From positions 3,163,001 through 3,227,000 of the forward strand of contig JAWNZC010000469.1 in NCBI GenBank assembly GCA_035771165.1: DNA of 64,000 nt, read 5' to 3'. Position 1 is the first letter of the stretch. Each line of letters opens with the position of its first letter. A model generated the notes under the pieces. The model made no database searches. It worked only from the letters and a program-made list of their open reading frames with translations, and was not told the DNA's origin. Both the position numbers and the translations under genes were made by a program. Shown one piece after another: positions 1 to 12,777 of the stretch. Source of the DNA: Paragorgia papillata. Taxonomy: Eukaryota; Cnidaria; Anthozoa; Scleralcyonacea; Coralliidae.

Positions 1-140
1 TCGTCTTCATACGGCTTGACAATGCATTCTGATGATTCGTCTTCAGGTATAAATGGCCTAGACAGTTTTACTTCGTCTTCGATCTCGATTACGTATCCCG
101 GAATGTTACCACCTAGTCTAGTCATTTTGGCTATCAGCAT
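1..140 (-). CDS. 5' end of an unrecognised gene running off the left edge
   Basis: On the minus strand an open frame starts at ATG 140 (first ATG after an in-frame TAA) and reads off the window edge without a stop, about 46 codons. A second in-frame ATG at 125 has the context AAAATGA. The peptide begins MLIAKMTRLGGNIPGY and becomes acidic, with several Glu/Asp clusters. I recognise no domain. It could be the first coding exon of a leftward gene or a chance open frame; no splice site is visible before the edge. Confidence 0.35.
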   Translation of the reverse strand, partial: MLIAKMTRLGGNIPGYVIEIEDEVKLSRPFIPEDESSECIVKPYED

Positions 141-882
141 TAGAACCAGAGGTAGGCGACATTACCAAGTCATTTCGATATATTCTTGATCGAAGATCGA
201 ATTCGATAAAAAGAAATATGAGACTGATGACATGCACAAGTTCTTGTCACTTTCCCACGCTCTATTGTTGTCGTTTTGTAATCGCCACACCGACGGGTTT
301 TCCTCGTGATAAACTGCTGTGAATCGTCTTAGTACCAAATATTCCCGTTGAAACTACTTCGAACGACGAACAGGTCACAGAAGTAGATGTCGGCGTTCAT
401 TTCACACCTTTTATCCTTGACAATTCGGCGTTCCTTTCACCCGAAGCTATCCTTCTTTTATTCGCCTCCCGTGAGTCGGGATTGTACATCGTTATTGTCG
501 CAAAAAAAAAGAATGGCATACAGCGCTATTCTTGCATATCAATTGGGTTCATTCGAGAGTAAAAACACTACGCACTTGTTTGGCATAGTTTTTAAAAGAA
601 TTTCCAACAAAATAACCTGAATAAAGCCAAGAAAATCCAAGATGAACCGTAAACTCCCGATGTAAACACTGTTACTGTCTGAGAGGGTCTCCCTGCTTCT
701 ACGTCACTTCCGGCGACTAGAACCCAGTAAAAAAATTTCACGGCCATCGTCAAAATCGCCAACTTTAACAGCAAAAAAGTCCATGAAGATGAAATTTTAG
801 GAAAAGAAGATATATTACAAATCTTCTTAAAATGTTCAAAATATCCTAAATATATAAAATCCCCAACCATGAGATAGGCACT
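141..882. other. Unique sequence before the tandem array, no gene seen
   Basis: Short open frames only (for example 387-620), none with recognisable protein features. It does not resemble the sequence preceding the other array units, so it marks the left flank of the array. If the 1-140 frame is a gene, its promoter would lie here. Confidence 0.4.
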
Positions 883-932
883 TTAAAACAATCAGATCTA
901 GCAGTCATTGACAGTCATGCTACTATTTAGTT

Positions 933-950
933 TGACGTCATTTGACGTCA
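933..950. promoter_or_regulatory. Two perfect CRE palindromes 10 bp apart, kept in every unit
   Basis: TGACGTCA occurs twice with a 2-base spacer (933-940 and 943-950). The pair is preserved at 5925-5942, 10979-10996, 16009-16026 and, beside gene D, 52152-52169. The palindrome is the CREB/ATF consensus. In most copies it is followed about 10 bases later by AAGATGGCGCC, resembling a YY1 core. Spacing equals one helical turn. Whether it acts as a promoter or enhancer is inference. Confidence 0.45.
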
Positions 951-2408
951 TTATTCAAAATGGCGCCACTCGTGGTGAAATTAGCTTATACTCGCACATA
1001 ATCTTTTTGAAAAGTAAATTATTTTTAAATTTCTTACAAGGCATTTTCAAAATAGACGAAGACGTTGACAACATTTCGATGCCAACTTGTTCAAATAGTC
1101 GGAGATGCCTTTTTGACATTTTCGATTGGATTTTGATATGAGCGTGCGTAATGTGTTATCAGCGGTATTACTCAGTAAAATACTTCTATTTCAAATCACT
1201 TCCACATTTTCATTAGCCCATATAAGCTTGTCTTTATTTCAAAATTATGGCAAACTATATATCACCATGCAGATAGCTCATGAACCTAAGATTCTGAAAA
1301 TTATGATTTTTAGGCTTCACAAAGCGTTGCTATTAGTAACCAAGCTGTCAAACAGACCACATGCTGTGATTTACCAACATGCAGTTGAGAAAAGATATCT
1401 GGTTATATAATGCAAGTGCTTTAGTTATTGTTTTGCAATTTATTAGTATACATAATAATGGTGGGGATAAGCAGCGGGTTTTGCAATATTTAAAAAACTC
1501 GAGTCGCAGCACCCGTCTAAAATAATAGCATCAATTCTTGTTCAAATTTTTTAAAATTTTTGTTTTGTAAAATTGATATGACAAAATTCTCTGCTTATCC
1601 CGAACAACCTATTAATATCTATTGGCCCTGAAAATTGCAAGTCAATTGGTTAAATCCATCTCAAGATATCTTTTCTCAAAGTCGCAAAAAGCACATTATG
1701 AGAAAAATGGAATTAAAGATTAAAGTTTATTAAGAAAGTTCTGTAAAGGTCCTAAATTTTCAAAACGAGCATAAATGGTCAAAAATATTATTGTGTTTGT
1801 TTATTTTAAATAGTTAGAAGCATCCTGCATTATATGTGACTCCCTCAGCTTCCCGAAGGTCCTATCTTTTTTCTTCCTCAAATATTTCCACTTCGATACA
1901 AAAAGACTGATTGTCACGATGTAATTAGGTTTAATACTGTTTACAGCCTTTTGGCGAATGTTGCTGCTGATTGTAGTGTGATGTTGTCGTTTTAAATCGG
2001 AGAAGAAGGTCGAAGGGAATTGAAATACGAATTGGCGAGGGAGTTTGCGGCACGGGGGACTGTTATTAATGCAAATATAGTACTATTTCATGATTGTTCG
2101 TATACATAAATACATGCCCTTGCACCACCCGGAAAACTAAGACCTATATTTCGCAATATGCCTACTTGCCACCGAAAAAAAATCATATTATTACAGGAAG
2201 CATATCCACCGCCAAAATGGCATGAGCCGTAGCCTCATTTTATCATTAGGGGGAAAATATACCTAACGGAAACCACAAGTCCAAAAGGGAACTCCAAATA
2301 CATCCTAAGCGAGAGATTTTACACTTAAATTCCTCATTCTAAGTTTTAAAAAAATATTTTCTTCCACACTTTTTACTCTAGGGTCGGTCGTGTTTACGTT
2401 TTGCAACA

Positions 2409-2654
2409 ATGGCGGACGCTACCAGTTTCCTGCCGTCCACAGCCTCCCTCGTTAGCAACAAAGCCAGAGGGTCCCGTAGATTCTTTAACAGGACCAGGGA
2501 TCGGGTCATTGGTCTTAATGATGTCCTCGTCAACTGCGAAATACGGCAATGTGGAAACTTAGCAACGCTAAATCAAAAGCGCTTTGATTCTCATCAAAAG
2601 CATCCACCCGTTGAAAAACTTCTCTCGCTACTAAAATCGAAATACACAAACTAG
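2409..2654 (+). CDS. Small repeated ORF, 81 aa, unknown
   Basis: ATG in good context (caacaATGG) opens an 81-codon frame starting MADATSFLPSTASLVSNK. It is basic in the middle (two Arg-rich stretches) and has no recognised domain, signal or membrane segment. An intact, near-identical copy lies in unit 3 (12532-12777). The unit 2 copy (7467-7673) is shortened by a 1-base insertion. The segment is absent from the gene D flank. It could be a small gene, a first exon, or a chance frame copied with the array. Confidence 0.25.
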   Translation: MADATSFLPSTASLVSNKARGSRRFFNRTRDRVIGLNDVLVNCEIRQCGNLATLNQKRFDSHQKHPPVEKLLSLLKSKYTN

Positions 2655-4435
2655 TTTCCAGTACTTTTCCCACGCGGTTAAGGAATACTCGCAGAAAATT
2701 GCGCGAAATTCAATCTTTTTCGACCGTTTAACCGGAAAAAACATATAGACATTATTAAGAGAGATTCAAATACTCTAATTCTTCAAAAAACAAGAAATCC
2801 CCATCTGCGTCAAAGTTTGGGTTGACCCTCCCCTTAAACGTGTTGGCACTCAAGTCTTCAACTTAGTCATTTGCTAGACATCTTTAACAAAATCCAGGTT
2901 TTGTTGCAGGAATTTGGCCGGTTTTTGTAAATAATTTTGTGTTTTACGTTGCAAAAATCTAGCAAAAAATCACCGACTGTCGGCGATTGATGTTTCCATT
3001 AACTGTTGTCGCATCGGCGACTGAATTACAACAATTACAACTATATGGAAACCAGGCTTAATTACCACCACCACTATTGCGACCATAAAACCACCACCAC
3101 CACCACCATCATCATTACCACCACTATTACCACCACCATTACCATCATCATCATTTATTGACATACTTTATTGGTATACTAAATCTTATAATGTTATTAA
3201 ATCAAAAACTCTATTTAATATACAATTAAGAACTACAAGTTAAAATTTAATTATTTACAAGAGCAACAATGCTTGCACAGTTCATGATTTAATATTCCTG
3301 TAAGTAATTCTTGTTTTCTAATATTAATCATCACAAAGGAATATTGTCAATAATCATGTGAGTAAATATTTTTCAAATTACTATATAGCTAATCATATTA
3401 AAAATTATCATTCTGTATTTCTGAACTTCTTAAGAAGTTATTGCACTCCTGTCATTGCATATTTATCAGCGTTTGTTAATCAGTAAATATTAAAATATTA
3501 TTTTGATTTAAGAAAGACCTTTATAATAAAGCCTTAATTTCCAAGGCACTTGGCCACTGAACTTCTTTCTCAGGCACCAACATTTATTATAAAATAAACT
3601 AGGCTACAGTAGCTGAGGTTGTTTCTTCAATGTATGTTGTTAATTGCATGTTACTTTTTTGCTTTACACTGCTAAATAACTAAGTATGTTTAAGTAGTAA
3701 CAGTTGATATTTTACTTTAAAGATTAAGTAAAACACAACAAAATCTACCTAACTTTTGAAGTTGAAAGAAACATAAACGTGTTTAAAAATAAGCCGTTAA
3801 AATATTGTTTTTCAACTTCGTAAAAACATATAACAAACTGCGAGAAATGCCTCTTAACAGACTTCAGTTAAAATCAAATAATTTTCCAAAAGGCTTCTGG
3901 AGGAATCGCGTTTTCCGTTCGCGATATTTTTCAATTGGTGCTCTCCTTTTGAAATTTCTAGATCCGCTCCTAAGAGCTTTAGTTTGTGATGTTTTCTGTG
4001 TGCTGTTGCACTTGTTTTAAATTTTTGTTAAACTTTCTTTTTCTTTGTTTTTCTTTTTCTTTACTCTGTAAGAGTTAGAACTGGGATTATATAGAGTAAG
4101 GGTTATAAGACAACGTTTTAGGGTTGGTTAGAATAGGATTTTGTTCAACGACATGACCTAGGTTCTTTATAAGCGTAAAGAATTGAGTGCTGCGTACGTA
4201 GTGTTTTGGATAATAGTAAAGTGAAAAGGTAGCAAACTGCCGAGATTTCAGAAACGAAATACTGACGTTTCTAGCGCAGCCCTGCATCAGAGTTTACTTA
4301 AGAAAACTGGTAAAGGGTATCACTCGAACTGACATCAGTTATTCGTTACTGTCATAAAAGGCTCTGCTCGAAAAATCAGTTTTTCGTTTTTAAAATCTCG
4401 TCAGCTTGCCATCTTTTCGTTTTATTAAGCCTGCA

Positions 4436-4592
4436 TTTTCCAGTCATCGCAGAAACTGGCTTGCAGCTCGCAGCGAGTACTTGCATCTAATTAAAAAGAA
4501 GTCAGAGTGAAAAACAAGCACTGTGAGTTAGTTTTAATTAGATGTAAGTACTCGCATTCAGCTGCAAGTCAGTTTCTGCCATGACTGGAAAA
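4436..4592. repeat. Foldback with ~60-bp arms inside the array unit
   Basis: The arm beginning TTTTCCAGTCATCGCAGAAA pairs with the arm ending at 4592 (…TTTCTGCCATGACTGGAAAA), around a ~35-bp loop. The same structure is at 9497-9653, 14557-14714 and 50647-50796. It looks like an old MITE that became part of the unit. Confidence 0.7.
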
Positions 4593-7150
4593 GAGGCTTT
4601 ATAGGTTCTGCTTAGTCTGCTTCGCAGAGATCTCTTCGGCTCCAACAAAAGGAATAGCAAGTTTAGAATATAGAGGGTCTTATGGGCAATGTAGAAAACT
4701 AGAAATACAAATCGAAAATGTTTTAAAGGTTGGTGTACTGCTGAATTGAAATACTCATTAAGGAGGACTAACGTTTTTAGCGTAGGTCCTTCATCAAAAA
4801 GAAATTCGTACTGAAATAAACGTCTATACAATATTCTTTTAAATTTCACTACACTATTTCTTTCTCTCCTTACCCCCCCCCCCCCCCTCCCCTCCCTCTC
4901 CCTCTCTCTCTGATGAAGGATCTTCGCTCAAAACGGTTAGACCTGCTTCGTGAGTATATTTCAGCTGTATTCCAACTTTTTAAAAGAATCCCCCGACTGT
5001 TTGAACAAGTAGACATGAAAATGTTGGCAATGTCGTTTATCTTGAAAATGCGTTGAATTTTATCATTTTACCATCTTGAATGATGACGTGAAATGGTTGC
5101 GACCGAAGAGCAGCATGACTACTAGACGTGATTGTTGAAAAAGATTATATTTCGATGGCTTCAGACTGACTTTTTCTCATAATAAGAAGCCTAATGACCT
5201 TTTGATTTAAAACTGATCTAAGATTAGAGAATTAGGATTAGAGAGTTAGGATTAGTATTGTCACAATGTCACTGTGAGGTCAATAAACCAATTTCTTGCT
5301 TGGTTGTTTTCGTGTTTTATTCAACTCTTTTTCGTCGGTGGATATTCCCAGTGAGGAGTAAAATCGTCTGGCGTTAGCCCAGAGTAAAATACGTAAGACT
5401 TGAGAGTCGAATGGCGCTTAGAAATGGTTAAGAGAAAGGTGTGAAAGTTAACTTTTTTCCCTCTAAAACGTTTTCCAGTGTAGATTTGTGCTTCCTTCTA
5501 GTTCCTTGCATAGCTCTAGTGTCAGTGCTGATAATTGAAAAGTTGGTTTTTTTTTACATTCGCAGCGTGTCTGTATCTGCCATCCGGAGAAAAATTAGAT
5601 TTACCGTAAAAAGTGGAAACTTAATCCAAATTAGAATTTAAGAACTTACTACAACAAATATTTCTTCGCTCCTGAGAACTTTGAACTAATACTTTTCAAT
5701 ACTAAAGAGTAACACCAGGGCTGAGGAAAGAACTAAAGAATAAAACACAAATCTACACCGCAAAATGTTTTAGAAAGGAAAGATGTAATTTGTTATAGCT
5801 TTTTGTCAAATTTCGATGTTCCAGACTTCTAGTTTTAGATAAATTTTTTAAAAAAACAGAAACATTAAAACAATCAGATCTAGCAGTCATTGACAGTCCT
5901 GCTACTATTTAGTTTGACGTCATTTGACGTCATTATTCAAGATGGCGCCACTCGTGGTGAAATTAGCTTATACTCGCACATAATCTTTTTGAAAAGTAAA
6001 TTATTTTTAAATTTCTTACAAGGCATTTTCAAAATAGACGAAGACGTTGACAACATTTTGATGCCAACTTGTTCAAATAGTCGGAGATGCCTTTTTGACA
6101 TTTTCGATTGGATTTTGATATGAGCGTGCGTAATGTGTTATCAGCGGTATTACTCAGTAAAATACTTCTATTTCAAATCACTTCCACATTTTCATTAGCC
6201 CATATAAGCTTGTCTTTATTTCAAAATTATGGCAAACTATATATCACCAGATAGCTCATGAACCTAAGATTCTGACAATTGTGATTTTTAGGCTTCACAA
6301 AGCGTTGTTATTAGTAACCAAGCTGTCAAACAGACCACATGCTGTGATTTACCAACATGCAGTTGAGAAAAGATATCTGGTTATATAATGCAAGTGCTTT
6401 AGTTATTGTTTTGCAATTTATTAGTATACATAATAATGGTGGGGATAAGCAGCGGGTTTTGCAATATTTAAAAAACTCGAGTCGCAGCACCCGTCTAAAA
6501 TAATAGCATCAATTCTTGTTCAAATTTTTTAAAATTTTTGTTTTGTAAAAGTGATATGACAAAATCCTCTGCTTATCCCGAACAACCTATTAATATCTAT
6601 TGGCCCTGAAAATTGCAAGTCAATTGGTTAAATCCATCTCAAGATATCTTTTCTCAAAGTCGCAAAAAGCACATTATGAGAAAAATGGAATTAAAGTTTA
6701 AAGTTTATTAAGAAAGTTCTGTAAAGGTCCTAAATTTTCAAAAAGAGCATAAATGGTCAAAAATATTATTGTGTTTGTTTATTTTAAATAGTTAGAAGCA
6801 TCCTGCATTATATGTGACTCCCTCAGCTTCCCGAAGGTCCTATCTTTTTTCTTCCTCAAATATTTCCACTTCGATACAAAAAGACTGATTGTCACGATGT
6901 AATTAGGTTTAATACTGTTTACAGCCTTTTGGCGAATGTTGCTGCTGATTGTAGTGTGATGTTGTCGTTTTAAATCGGAGAAGAAGGTCGAAGGGAATTG
7001 AAATACGAATTGGCGAGGGAGTTTGCGGCCTATTTCATGATTGTTCGTATACATAAATACATGCCCTTGCACCACCCGGAAAACTAAGACCTATATTTCG
7101 CAATATGGCTACTTGCCACCGAAAAAAATCATATTTTTACAGGAAGCATA

Positions 7151-7322
7151 TCCACCGCCAAAATGGCATGAGCCGTAGCCTCATTTTATCATTAGGGGGG
7201 AAATATACCACAGCCAAAATGGCATGAGCCGTAGCCTCATTTTATCATTAGGGGGGAAATATACCACCGCCAAAATGGCATGAGCCGTAGCCTCATTTTA
7301 TCATTAGGGGGGAAATATACCT
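7151..7322. repeat. 56-bp subrepeat, three copies (unit 2)
   Basis: The core GCCAAAATGGCATGAGCC recurs at 7157, 7213 and 7269, an exact 56-bp period. Unit 1 has a single copy. Confidence 0.9.
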
Positions 7323-7466
7323 AACGGAAACCACAAGTCCAAAAGGGAACTCCAAATACATCCTAAGCGAGAGATTTTACACTTAAATTCCTCATTCTAA
7401 GTTTTAAAAAAATATTTTCTTCCACACTTTTTACTCTAGGGTCGGTCGTGTTTACGTTTTGCAACA

Positions 7467-7673
7467 ATGGCGGACGCTACCAGTTTCCTGCCGTCCACAG
7501 CCTCCCTCGTTAGCAACAAAGCCAGAGGGTCCCGTAGATTCTTTTACAGGACCAGGGATCGGGTCATTGGTCTTAATGATGTCCTCGTCAACTGCGAAAT
7601 ACGGCAATGTGGAAACTTAGCAACGCTAAATCAAAAGCGCTTTGATTCTCATCAAAAGCATCCAACCCGTTGA
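7467..7673 (+). pseudogene. Frameshifted copy of the small array ORF
   Basis: Same start and first ~65 residues as the 2409-2654 frame. One extra A in the CCAACCCG stretch shifts the frame and stops it after 68 codons. Confidence 0.3.
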
Positions 7674-10600
7674 AAAACTTCTCTCGCTACTAAAATCGAA
7701 ATACACAAACTAGTTTCCAGTACTTTTCCCACGCGGTTAAGGAATACTCGCAGAAAATTGCGCGAAATTCAATCTTTTTTCGACCGTTTAACCGGAAAAA
7801 ACATATAGACATTATTAAGAGAGATTCAAATACTCTAATTCTTCAAAAAACAAGAAATCCCCATCTGCGTCAAAGTTTGGGTTGACCCTCCCCTTAAACG
7901 TGTTGGCACTCAAGTCTTCAACTTAGTCATTTGCTAGACATCTTTAACAAAATCCAGGTTTTGTTGCAGGAATTTGGCCGGTTTTTGTAAATAATTTTGT
8001 GTTTTACGTTGCAAAAATCTAGCAAAAAATCACCGACTGTCGGCGATTGATGTTTCCATTAACTGTTGTCGCATCGGCGACTGAATTACAACAATTACAA
8101 CTATATGGAAACCAGGCTTAATTACCACCACCACTATTGCGACCATAAAACCACCACCACCACCACCATCATCATTACCACCACTATTACCACCACCATT
8201 ACCATCATCATCATTTATTGACATACTTTATTGGTATACTAAATCTTATAATGTTATTAAATCAAAAACTCTATTTAATATACAATTAAGAACTACAAGT
8301 TAAAATTTAATTATTTACAAGAGCAACAATGCTTGCACAGTTCATGATTTAATATTCCTGTAAGTAATTCTTGTTTTCTAATATTAATCATCACAAAGGA
8401 ATATTGTCAATAATCATGTGAGTAAATATTTTTCAAATTACTATATAGCTAATCATATTAAAAATTATCATTCTGTATTTCTGAACTTCTTAAGAAGTTA
8501 TTGCACTCCTGTCATTGCATATTTATCAGCGTTTGTTAATCAGTAAATATTAAAATATTATTTTGATTTAAGAAAGACCTTTATAATAAAGCCTTAATTT
8601 CCAAGGCACTTGGCCACTGAACTTCTTTCTCAGGCACCAACATTTATTATAAAATAAACTAGGCTACAGTAGCTGAGGTTGTTTCTTCAATGTATGTTGT
8701 TAATTGCATGTTACTTTTTTGCTTTACACTGCTAAATAACTAAGTATGTTTAAGTAGTAACAGTTGATATTTTACTTTAAAGATTAAGTAAAACACAACA
8801 AAATCTACCTAACTTCTGAAGTTGAAAGAAACATAAACGTGTTTAAAAATAAGCCGTTAAAAATGTTGTTTTTCAACTTCGTAAAAACATATAACAAACT
8901 GCGAGAAATGCCTCTTAACAGACTTCAGTTAAAATCAAATAATTTTCCAAAAGGCTTCTGGAGGAATCGCGTTTTCCGTTCGCGATATTTTTCAATTGGT
9001 GCTCTCCTTTTGAAATTTCTAGATCCGCTCCTAAGAGCTTTAGTTTGTGATGTTTTCTGTGTGCTGTTGCACTTGTTTTAAATTTTTGTTAAACTTTCTT
9101 TTTCTTTGTTTTTCTTTTTCTTTACTCTGTAAGAGTTAGAACTGGGATTATATAGAGTAAGGGTTATAAGACAACGTTTTAGGGTTGGTTAGAATAGGAT
9201 TTTGTTCAACGACATGACCTAGGTTCTTTATAAGCGTAAAGAATTGAGTGCTGCGTACGTAGTGTTTTGGATAATAGTAAAGTGAAAAGGTAGCAAACTG
9301 CCGAGATTTCAGAAACGAAATACTGACGTTTCTAGCGCAGCCCTGCATCAGAGTTTACTTAAGAAAACTGGTAAAGGGTATCACTCGAACTGACATCAGT
9401 TATTCGTTACTGTCATAAAAGGCTCTGCTCGAAAAATCAGTTTTTCGTTTTTAAAATCTCGTCAGCTTGCCATCTTTTCGTTTTATTAAGCCTGCATTTT
9501 CCAGTCATCGCAGAAACTGGCTTGCAGCTCGCAGCGAGTACTTGCATCTAATTAAAAAGAAGTCAGAGTGAAAAACAAGCACTGTGAGTTAGTTTTAATT
9601 AGATGTAAGTACTCGCATTCAGCTGCAAGTCAGTTTCTGCCATGACTGGAAAAGAGGCTTTATAGGTTCTGCTTAGTCTGCTTCGCAGAGATCTCTTCGG
9701 CTCCAACAAAAGGAATAGCAAGTTTAGAATATAGAGGGTCTTATGGGCAATGTAGAAAACTAGAAATACAAATCGAAAATGTTTTAAAGGTTGGTGTACT
9801 GCTGAATTGAAATACTCATTAAGGAGGACTAACGTTTTTTAGCGTAGGTCCTTCATCAAAAAGAAATTCGTACTGAAATAAACGTCTATACAATATTCTT
9901 TTAAATTTCACTACACTATTTCTTTCTCTCCTTACCCCCCCCCCCCCCCCCTCCCCTCCCTCTCCCTCTCTCTCTGATGAAGGATCTTCGCTCAAAACGG
10001 TTAGACCTGCTTCGTGAGTATATTTCAGCTGTATTCCAACTTTTTAAAAGAATCCCCCGACTGTTTGAACAAGTAGACATGAAAATGTTGGCAATGTCGT
10101 TTATCTTGAAAATGCGTTGAATTTTATCATTTTACCATCTTGAATGATGACGTGAAATGGTTGCGACCGAAGAGCAGCATGACTACTAGACGTGATTGTT
10201 GAAAAAGATTATATTTCGATGGCTTCAGACTGACTTTTTCTCATAATAAGAAGCCTAATGACCTTTTGATTTAAAACTGATCTAAGATTAGAGAATTAGG
10301 ATTAGAGAGTTAGGATTAGTATTGTCACAATGTCACTGTGAGGTCAATAAACCAATTTCTTGCTTGGTTGTTTTCGTGTTTTATTCAACTCTTTTTCGTC
10401 GGTGGATATTCCCAGTGAGGAGTAAAATCGTCTGGCGTTAGCCCAGAGTAAAATACGTAAGACTTGAGAGTCGAATGGCGCTTAGAAATGGTTAAGAGAA
10501 AGGTGTGAAAGTTAACTTTTTTCCCTCTAAAACGTTTTCCAGTGTAGATTTGTGCTTCCTTCTAGTTCCTTGCATAGCTCTAGTGTCAGTGCTGATAATT

Positions 10601-12215
10601 GAAAAGTTGGTTTTTTTTTACATTCGCAGCGTGTCTGTATCTGCCATCCGGAGAAAAATTAGATTTACCGTAAAAAGTGGAAACTTAATCCAAATTAGAA
10701 TTTAAGAACTTACTACAACAAATATTTCTTCGCTCCTGAGAACTTTGAACTAATACTTTTCAATACTAAAGAGTAACACCAGGGCTGAGGAAAGAACTAA
10801 AGAATAAAACACAAATCTACACCGCAAAATGTTTTAGAAAGGAAAGATGTAATTTGTTATAGCTTTTTGTCAAATTTCGATGTTCCAGACTTCTAGTTTT
10901 AGATAAATTTTTAAAAAAAACAGAAACATTAAAACAATCAGATCTAGCAGTCATTGACAGTCCTGCTACTATTTAGTTTGACGTCATTTGACGTCATTAT
11001 TCAAGATGGCGCCACTCGTGGTGAAATTAGCTTATACTCGCACATAATCTTTTTGAAAAGTAAATTATTTTTAAATTTCTTACAAGGCATTTTCAAAATA
11101 GACGAAGACGTTGACAACATTTTGATGCCAACTTGTTCAAATAGTCGGAGATGCCTTTTTGACATTTTCGATTGGATTTTGATATGAGCGTGCGTAATGT
11201 GTTATCAGCGGTATTACTCAGTAAAATACTTCTATTTCAAATCACTTCCACATTTTCATTAGCCCATATAAGCTTGTCTTTATTTCAAAATTATGGCAAA
11301 CTATATATCACCAGATAGCTCATGAACCTAAGATTCTGACAATTGTGATTTTTAGGCTTCACAAAGCGTTGTTATTAGTAACCAAGCTGTCAAACAGACC
11401 ACATGCTGTGATTTACCAACATGCAGTTGAGAAAAGATATCTGGTTATATAATGCAAGTGCTTTAGTTATTGTTTTGCAATTTATTAGTATACATAATAA
11501 TGGTGGGGATAAGCAGCGGGTTTTGCAATATTTAAAAAACTCGAGTCGCAGCACCCGTCTAAAATAATAGCATCAATTCTTGTTCAAATTTTTTAAAATT
11601 TTTGTTTTGTAAAAGTGATATGACAAAATCCTCTGCTTATCCCGAACAACCTATTAATATCTATTGGCCCTGAAAATTGCAAGTCAATTGGTTAAATCCA
11701 TCTCAAGATATCTTTTCTCAAAGTCGCAAAAAGCACATTATGAGAAAAATGGAATTAAAGTTTAAAGTTTATTAAGAAAGTTCTGTAAAGGTCCTAAATT
11801 TTCAAAACGAGCATAAATGGTCAAAAATATTATTGTGTTTGTTTATTTTAAATAGTTAGAAGCATCCTGCATTATATGTGACTCCCTCAGCTTCCCGAAG
11901 GTCCTATCTTTTTTCTTCCTCAAATATTTCCACTTCGATACAAAAAGACTGATTGTCACGATGTAATTAGGTTTAATACTGTTTACAGCCTTTTGGCGAA
12001 TGTTGCTGCTGATTGTAGTGTGATGTTGTCGTTTTAAATCGGAGAAGAAGGTCGAAGGGAATTGAAATACGAATTGGCGAGGGAGTTTGCGGCCTATTTC
12101 ATGATTGTTCGTATACATAAATACATGCCCTTGCACCACCCGGAAAACTAAGACCTATATTTCGCAATATGGCTACTTGCCACCGAAAAAAAATCATATT
12201 TTTACAGGAAGCATA

Positions 12216-12387
12216 TCCACCGCCAAAATGGCATGAGCCGTAGCCTCATTTTATCATTAGGGGGGAAATATACCACAGCCAAAATGGCATGAGCCGTAGC
12301 CTCATTTTATCATTAGGGGGGAAATATACCACCGCCAAAATGGCATGAGCCGTAGCCTCATTTTATCATTAGGGGGAAAATATACCT
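12216..12387. repeat. 56-bp subrepeat, three copies (unit 3)
   Basis: The core recurs at 12222, 12278 and 12334, again with a 56-bp period. The middle copy has the same variant (CCACAGCC) as the middle copy in unit 2, so the triplication predates duplication of that part of the unit. Confidence 0.9.
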
Positions 12388-12531
12388 AACGGAAACCACA
12401 AGTCCAAAAGGGAACTCCAAATACATCCTAAGCGAGAGATTTTACACTTAAATTCCTCATTCTAAGTTTTAAAAAAATATTTTCTTCCACACTTTTTACT
12501 CTAGGGTCGGTCGTGTTTACGTTTTGCAACA

Positions 12532-12777
12532 ATGGCGGACGCTACCAGTTTCCTGCCGTCCACAGCCTCCCTCGTTAGCAACAAAGCCAGAGGGTCCCGT
12601 AGATTCTTTTACAGGACCAGGGATCGGGTCATTGGTCTTAATGATGTCCTCGTCAACTGCGAAATACGGCAATGTGGAAACTTAGCAACGCTAAATCAAA
12701 AGCGCTTTGATTCTCATCAAAAGCATCCACCCGTTGAAAAACTTCTCTCGCTACTAAAATCGAAATACACAAACTAG
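12532..12777 (+). CDS. Third copy of the small array ORF, 81 aa
   Basis: Intact copy of the 2409-2654 frame, differing by one residue (Tyr for Asn near position 27). Retention of the open frame in two of three copies is weak support for coding, because the copies are young. Confidence 0.25.
   Translation: MADATSFLPSTASLVSNKARGSRRFFYRTRDRVIGLNDVLVNCEIRQCGNLATLNQKRFDSHQKHPPVEKLLSLLKSKYTN

Larger units (their letters stand above)
883..5864. repeat. Array unit 1
   Basis: First full unit, 4982 bp. Relative to units 2 and 3 it has one instead of three copies of the 56-bp subrepeat (near 2210-2265) and about 30 extra bases near 2051-2084. It contains paired CRE palindromes (933-950), a small ORF (2409-2654), a CAC/ATT microsatellite (about 3060-3155), a foldback (4436-4592) and a C-run/CT tract (4870-4910). 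Confidence 0.85.
5865..10928. repeat. Array unit 2
   Basis: Second full unit, 5064 bp. It has the 56-bp subrepeat three times. The small ORF is frameshifted by one extra A near 7664-7666. Over its second half it is almost base-for-base the same as unit 1. Confidence 0.85.

Noticed and set aside
908..1141. 77-aa frame repeated in each array unit (MTVMLLFSLTSF…)
   Set aside because: It overlaps the CRE pair and an imperfect inverted repeat, has poor start context and no family resemblance; conservation follows from the young duplication.
2970..3164. Gly/Asp-rich 64-aa minus frame in each unit
   Set aside because: Encoded by the CAC/ATC microsatellite.
4538..4849. 103-aa minus-strand frame (also near 50742-51053)
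   Set aside because: It starts in a foldback arm and is broken in the other units; treated as chance.
6779..7075. 98-aa minus-strand frame in units 2 and 3
   Set aside because: Disrupted in unit 1 by ~30 extra bases and with no recognisable features.
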